This document shows, piece after piece, positions 58,360 to 64,000 of a stretch of 64,000 nt of DNA. Location: contig CM077833.1 in assembly GCA_039720395.1 (NCBI GenBank), positions 6,339,036 to 6,403,035 of the forward strand. Direction: 5' to 3'. The stretch is from Liquidambar formosana. Lineage: Eukaryota; Streptophyta; Magnoliopsida; Saxifragales; Altingiaceae. The notes beneath the pieces were generated by a model, which was given only the letters and a program-made list of their open reading frames with translations, had not been told where the DNA came from and did not search any database. The position numbers were made by a program, and so were the translations under genes. Each line of letters opens with the position of its first letter. Position 1 is the first letter of the stretch.

Positions 58360-61300
58360 ATTAATACAGCCTTTTGGAACATTAGAGGGCTCAATGACCC
58401 TCTAAAACATAAGGAAGTCAGGTCTCTTATTAAAGATAACAATATCAGTTTGTTTGGGATTGTGGAAACTAAGGTTAGGAAAGTTAAGCTGGATAAGGTT
58501 TTCTATGCTCTTGCTCCTGGTTGGAAAATTGCCCACAATTACCATGCGTCTACTCAAGGCCGTATATGGGTTTGTTGGAATCCTGATGAAGTGAATGTGC
58601 AAGTTGTTTTCTCTACTGATCAAATTATTCACTAATCCACACTATCAAAGATCATGAGGTTTTTCTTTGCTCATTTGTTTATGCTCCCAACTTTCAACAA
58701 GACAGAGTTACGCTTTGGAATCATTTATCTACCCTTGCTATTGCTAATGGTTCTTCTCCTTGGATGTTATTAGGAGACTTTAACATAGTTCGTTATAGTA
58801 GTGAGAGGTTTGGTGGTATGAGGACCACTAACTCCACTATGTCTTCTTTTCATGACTATTTGTTATAAGCTGATTTGGTGAACATGCCCTTTATTGTCCC
58901 TCTGTTCACCTGGACTAATAAGCGTGAAGGGGATGCTCTTATTGCTCATAAACTGGATAGAGCCCTTATCAATGAGGGGTGGCTTGATCATTTTCCTAGC
59001 TCTATTGCTTTGTTTGGTAATCCGGGCATTTCAGATCATTGCCCAGTTATTGTGTCCTTTTCTATTAAGAAAGATAATATTAGGAAGCTTTTTAAATTTT
59101 TTAATTTCTGGACTAATCATCCTGATTTTCTTAGTGTTGTGCAGAAATGTTAGCATTTACATTTCCAAGGCACTCCTATGTTTATTCTTTATTGTAAGCT
59201 TAAAGCTCTCAAATCTGAGTTGAGGAAGTTCAATGCCACTCATTTTGGTGCCATCAGAGATAAAGTTCATCAGGCCAAGTCCAAGCTTGCCAATGCTCAA
59301 CTCAATCTTTTGCACAATCCCCAGGAGCATAGTTATATTGTTGAGGAAAAAGCTTGTCTGCAGGACTATGTTAATGTTGCTTCAGCTAAGGAAGCATTTC
59401 TCAAGCAAAAATCCCACGTCAATTGGCTTAATCTTGGAGATCAAAATTTTAGGATTTTTTCACAAAGCTGTTAAATCCAGGAATGCTTTCAATGCTCTCA
59501 ACAAAATTTATAACAGCTCAAGCAAGCTCCTTTCTTCCCCTAGTGAGATCAAGGAAGAAGCCACCGATTTCTTTCAAAGATTACTCTGCTCTACCACGAT
59601 GAATTCCTCCAGCACAAGTGACATTCTGGATAATCTCGATAACTTCTCGTGGAATGAGGACTAGTTAGAACTTCTTAACAGCCCTGTTACTCCTAACGAG
59701 ATTAAAGAGACTCTTTTCTCTTAACAATGACAAGGCCCCGGGGCCTGATGGGTTCACTCCTCTGTTCTTCAAAAAGGCTTGGAATATAGTGGGAAATGAT
59801 GTTCTGGCTGCTATTTTCTCTTTCTTTCAAAGTAAACTGCTTGGGGAAGTCAATGCTACTATCATTGCTTTGGTTCCCAAAGTGGCTAACCCTTCTACTA
59901 TGGGAGACTTTAGGCCCATTTCTTGTTGCAATACTATCTATAAATGTATTACAAAAATTATTGCTAACAAAATCAAGCTTTGTCTTCCTGATCTTATAAG
60001 CTCTAATCAATCAGCTTTTGTCCATGGTCGGAAGATTTTAGACAACATTCTTCTTGCTCAGGAAATTCTCAAGAACTACCACAGAGACTTGTATTCTCCT
60101 AGATGCGCCATCAAGGTTGATCTTATGAAAGCTTATGACTCAGTCAACTGGAACTTTCTCATTGAAGTTCTTACTGTGCTCCATACTCCAGCTCATATCA
60201 TTCACTGGATTAAAGCTTGTGTCTGCTCTCCTAAGTTCTCAATTTCCATTAATGGTGGGTTGGTGGGTTACTTTCAAGGGAAAAGAGGCCTCAGGCAAGG
60301 AGACCCTCTTTCTCCCCTTTGTTATTGTCATGGAAGTTTTCTCTCGAATGATTAATTTAGCTGCTGCAAAATCCCACTTCAAGTTCCATGCTCGTTGTGA
60401 TAAAATTCAGCTTACCCATCTCAGTTTTGCGGATGATTTGCTTATCTTTTCTCATGGATGCCTGGATTCTATTACCATTATTAAACAAGTGCTGGTTGAG
60501 TTTGAAGCCATTTCTGGTCTTAAAGCAAATTTAGGGAAGAGTGTGGTCTTCTTTTCTGGTGTTTCTACCTCTGTCAAAGATCATATTCTTAATGTGCTGG
60601 GGTTTATTGAAGGAACTCTTCCAGTAAGATATCTTGGTGTGCCTCTCATTACTAAGAAGCTCACCAAATCTGATTGTCAGCCTCTTGTTGAACGTATCAC
60701 TAAACGCATTAACTCTTGGAGCACTAAAAGGCTCTCGTATGCTGGCAGGCTTCAACTCCTTAGTTTAGTTCTCTATAGTATTCAAGCTTATTGGTGCAGC
60801 ATCTTTATTCTTCCCAAAAGCATCTACAAGATCATTGAACAGCTTTTTCGCAATTTTCTTTGGACTGGAACTGACTTCAAGCACACTGGTGCTAAAGTGA
60901 AATGGTCTATGACTTGCCTACCAAAATCTGAGCGTGGTCTGGGTCTCTGAAGATTAAATGAGTGGAATTATGCAGCTTCTTTTAGACATATTTGGAGTCT
61001 TTTCTGTCAAACAGGTTCCTTGTGGGTGGCCTGGGTGCAAGCTTATTTATTACGAGGGAAAAGCTTCTGGTCAGTGAAGACTCCAGGGGATTGTTCATGG
61101 GTTTGGAGGAAACTTCTCAAGGTAAGAGACACTATAAGCTCTTTCATTAAGCATTCTATTGGTGATGGTGCTTCTACATTTCTTTGGCATGATTTTTGGC
61201 ATCCTTTGGGTCCCCTTTTTCAACATTTTCGTAGTAGTATTATGTATGATAGTGCACTGCCTTCTTTTTCCAAAGTCAGTACCATTGTGCAGCATTATGA

Positions 61301-61996
61301 TTGGAATTGGCCAGTTGCAATCACGATTGACATTTTGGATCTCCAACGTGCCACCCCTGTTAACCTCAAGCCTAATTATCTCAGATTTGATGTTGTTCAC
61401 TGGTTGCCTTCCTCAACTGGGCAATTCACGGTTAAATCTGGTTGGGAGTCCATCAGAACAAAACGGAATGATGTTGATTGGTACAGTGTTGTCTGGTTTC
61501 CTAGAGCCATTCGTCATCATGCTTTTATTTTATGGCTTGTTATCCAAAATAGACTTGTTACCAGGGATAAGATGAAACTGGGGCTTACCTTGGATGATAG
61601 TTGTGTTCTTTGGCAAGGTTCCATTGAAAATAGAGACCACCTGTTTTTTCAATGTGGGTCAACTGCTGAAATTTGACATCATGTCTTGCGCAAATGTGGT
61701 CTTCGTCGGTTTCCTAGATTTTGGGCTAATGAATTAGTGTGGGCTATTCACTCTTCGAAATCACATGATTTTGGTTCTACTTTGAAGAAAATTGCTTGGG
61801 CAGCCACGATTTATCACATTTGGCAAGAAAGGAATGTAGACTTCATGAGAATTCTTTCAATATGCCCAATCGGATTTTGGCTCTTATAGTCGATGATGTT
61901 AGAATCAGAGCTATGTCTTTCAAAGGCATTAAGGATAACTTTAGAAATAGGGATTTCTGTTGTAACTGGGCTATCAATTTGGATAACCTTATTTAG
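58357..61996 (+). pseudogene. LINE C ORF2: endonuclease, reverse transcriptase, zinc-binding C-terminus
   Basis: MINTAFWNIRGLNDPLKH opens the endonuclease, with IVETK, LGDFNIV and GISDHCPV. Shifts occur near 58,632 and 59,450, and a TAG lies near 59,662. RT: KAPGPDGFTPLF-like sequence, FRPISCCNTIYKCITK, KVDLMKAYDSVNW, GLRQGDPLSP, a shift at about 60,318, then SFADDLLIFSHG (Asp pair at 60,431-60,436), LPVRYLGVPLI. The C-terminal zinc region reads HHAFILWLVIQNRLVTRD, CVLWQGSIENRDHLFFQC (one Cys of the usual CxxC is Trp-Gln here), and the last frame ends at 61,996. It would nick DNA and reverse-transcribe element RNA but is now broken. Confidence 0.9.
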
Positions 61997-62200
61997 TGTG
62001 TTTTGTCTTCTTTGCTCTCCTCGGGCTGTGAGGATTTGTCCGTTGTCTTAAACAATCTCTTAAGCTTTCCTAAGGTTTAAGCTTAGTTGATTGTTTTGAC
62101 TGGACTTTGTTGGCCTTTGGCTTGTATTCTTTTCCTTTTCTTTTATATTACATCTCACTTACCCAAAAAAAAAAAGAAAAAAAAAAGGGATCTCACATCA

Positions 62201-63259
62201 GTAGATTGATGTGCTAAGATGTATGCTGCCCAGCAGCTTATAATAGTCCATCAGTAGCTAATAATAGCTTGAATTAGTTTGTATTAGTTGTATTAGTTTA
62301 TGGGGTTATTTTGTTCATTAGTTAGGGGTATTCTTGTCATTCTTAGTTAAGTTAATAGTAATTTACTAGGAAGTTAGTAGTAATTTGTATTGAACTGTAA
62401 TTATTTGCCCATAGCTGGACTAATCTGTAATTCCCCCAACATTTAATTTACAGCTTTGAAGCTTTGTTTGGAGGCTGTGAGTGCATATATTCTTATCTTC
62501 TCCTTGCTATCTCTCTCTCCATCTTTCTTATTCTTCATTTCTCTTAATCTCTCTAAAATTCAGTGTTTTGCAGTTTAAAACAAAAGCCACTAATTAAACC
62601 ATTAAAACAACCTCAAAAACCCTAATTTTACTCTTGAAATGCTATTTACCAATCCCTAATCCCATGTTAGCCAATCCTCAACAAACTCTAACCCTAATTC
62701 CCAATGCTTGTGTTTGATTATGAGAAAGCTAGCATCAAGTAGTGGTCATGGAGGAAATTTTCAGTGGTTTGTCATAGAGGTAGTGATAGTGGTGCATGTG
62801 GCAATGCTGGTATGGTGGTGATCCCAAAAGAGAAGGTAGCGGTGGAGGCAGCGGTGATGGTGTTGGAGTTGGTGGCTCCTTGGCATGGCAGCGGCAATGG
62901 CAGCGCATTATGTAATTCCTCTCAGAGGCAAGGAATTATGAAACAATGCATCCACCATAGGCTTTGGAAAAAAGGAATTGGGTAAACACTCTCCTCCCCT
63001 AAATTCCTAGGAATATTCTTCAAATCCATTTCCACTACAGTATTTTGCTTTAACAGCAAAATAATATTGAAGGAGCTCATTCATTTCAATTATATACTCC
63101 CCCACATCAAAAAGCATTCCTAAGAGAAAAAGTAGAAAAATTTTCAGACTTTATTTCCCAGTAAGAATTCTGTTGTAAGAAGCCACATCATTAACTTATT
63201 AGTCGAAATTGGGTTTATACTGAAACTCAAACAGATGATTTGCATTAAGGAATAGTTTA
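62201..63259. other. Non-coding DNA, possibly including an LTR-like stretch
   Basis: Positions 62,205-62,580 look LTR-like in composition (TG start near 62,209, pyrimidine-rich CTCTCTCTCCATCTTTC near 62,508), but I find no partner, primer site or coding remnant. The open frame at 62,764-62,985 has a triplet-like GGT/GTG bias and no recognised similarity. Confidence 0.4.
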
Positions 63260-63267
63260 GTCACAAT

Positions 63268-63913
63268 CTATGAAGCATGGATATTGATACAGGATAGGGA
63301 TACAATGCGATACGGATATGCCAATTCAGCAATTCTAAAAATATGTAGGATACGATACGGCTAGGATACGTTAATAAATAAATATATTAATATTAATATT
63401 TGGGCTAAAACATATATAATAAAAATAAAAAAAAATAAAAATTGAAACTTCTACAAAATCAATTAATATGCAAGAATAGATGTACAGAGAACACATTCAT
63501 AAGCATCAACTATGTTCATCATTCATAGAAAAAAACTAGAAAGACATTAACATTACAAAATAGCCATTTAACTTTATTGCTTTTCAATTGTTGCCCTAAA
63601 AGATAGATAGTAGAAGGAGAACTAAGATGAAAGAATTAAAATGGGTTTATTGTTTCAATCAAAGTATGGGTATTATGTTTCTTTAAATTTACCCCCATTT
63701 ATTTAAAAAATAAATAATTACAAACTAACTCTAAAGGAATCCCAAATGTATGTGAGATGTATCCGATGATATGGCAACGTGTGTTACTGTTTGATACGGA
63801 TGGAGCGTATCTGATACGTATCAGGGAATATCCGATGCGTATCGGGGAGTATCCTAGGCATATCGTATCCGATATGGATTCGTTGGGGATTTTGAAGTAT
63901 CCATGCTTCATAG
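63268..63913. mobile_element. 646-bp TIR element (MITE-like) with 8-bp duplication
   Basis: Perfect 16-bp terminal inverted repeats CTATGAAGCATGGATA lie at 63,268-63,283 and, inverted, at 63,898-63,913. The perfect 8-bp direct repeat GTCACAAT lies immediately outside (63,260-63,267 and 63,914-63,921). Inside each end are degenerate GATACGGATACG-type repeats, and no transposase is encoded. An 8-bp duplication is typical of hAT-type transposases, but the TIR does not start with the usual CA, so the superfamily is uncertain. Confidence 0.8.
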
Positions 63914-64000
63914 GTCACAATGTTTTTTTTTTTTTTTTTTTGCCTAGTTGTATTGTAATTCTCTTTATCTTGAAATGTGTTCAATGATTTCAGTTTAATC

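Larger units (their letters stand above)
56009..62187 (+). mobile_element. LINE C, full-length L1-type element
   Basis: Order: 5' UTR with CATCATGGTTCTAGAGAGAG at 56,053, ORF1, ORF2, and a 3' UTR of about 165 bp with CTCCTCGGGCTGTGAGG, CATCTCACTTACCC and an A-rich tail (62,164-62,186). ATCCCACATCA (55,998-56,008) and ATCTCACATCA (62,190-62,200) form a probable 11-bp target duplication with one mismatch, which sets the 5' end. At 6.2 kb it is a normal length. Frameshifts in both ORFs make it inactive. Confidence 0.9.

Noticed and set aside
62209..62600. Possible solo LTR after LINE C
   Set aside because: LTR-like composition only; no defined ends, duplication, primer site or partner.
62764..62985. 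Small open frame with Gly/Val/Ala-rich product
   Set aside because: It is explained by GGT/GTG triplet bias, with no recognised domain or splice context.
63922..63940. Poly-T tract as another tail-only LINE insertion
   Set aside because: It lacks the CACTTACC motif, and the flanks do not repeat. It lies just outside the TIR element duplication.

Overview
The window is plant nuclear DNA, most likely from a eudicot. The evidence is plant-type L1 LINEs whose ORF1 carries a DUF4283 domain and a CCHC knuckle, a Ty1/copia element primed by initiator Met-tRNA, and intron-containing 3' exons of a SCYL2-type protein. The species cannot be fixed from the sequence; a woody eudicot such as a member of the Fagales is only a weak guess. 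No tRNA, rRNA, CRISPR array or organellar or bacterial gene was seen.

Layout. Positions 429-41,505 are one large satellite domain of about 27.7 kb of satellite. Its monomer is 119 bp, organised into a higher-order repeat of about 1.9 kb with 15 full monomer types plus one truncated type. Two LINE complexes split the domain: 8,895-14,995 and 22,901-30,183, both minus strand. The first is a chimera in which the 5' part of a LINE is joined to a LINE-like unit that carries only ORF1. The second has a clear target-site duplication in the satellite and later received further insertions. The window also opens (1-415) in an ORF1 fragment. From 41,506 rightward come an LTR-like block, a copia 3' end (RNase H plus LTR), a LINE RT fragment and about 3 kb of AT-rich spacer. 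Three 3' exons of a SCYL2-like gene follow on the minus strand (47,481-48,920), with two single-base frameshifts. Next are a complete but decayed copia element (50,587-55,876), a nearly complete LINE on the plus strand (56,009-62,187) and a 646-bp TIR element with an 8-bp duplication (63,268-63,913).

How it fits together. Nearly everything is self-propagating or amplified DNA. The LINEs encode a DUF4283/CCHC RNA-binding ORF1 followed by an endonuclease-reverse transcriptase ORF2 whose start codon overlaps the ORF1 stop (TAATG or ATGA). Alongside them is a second lineage that encodes only ORF1, then a short 3' UTR and a poly-A tail closely resembling the LINE tail. This looks like a plant counterpart of the mammalian half-L1 (HAL1) elements. 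LINE machinery has also left insertions of only about 20-30 bp: 8-9 bases of the LINE 3' end plus poly-A, flanked by 12-14 bp duplications. The ORF1-only family, the tail-only insertions and the 119-bp higher-order satellite are the most noteworthy observations. The SCYL2-like fragment is the only ordinary cellular gene.
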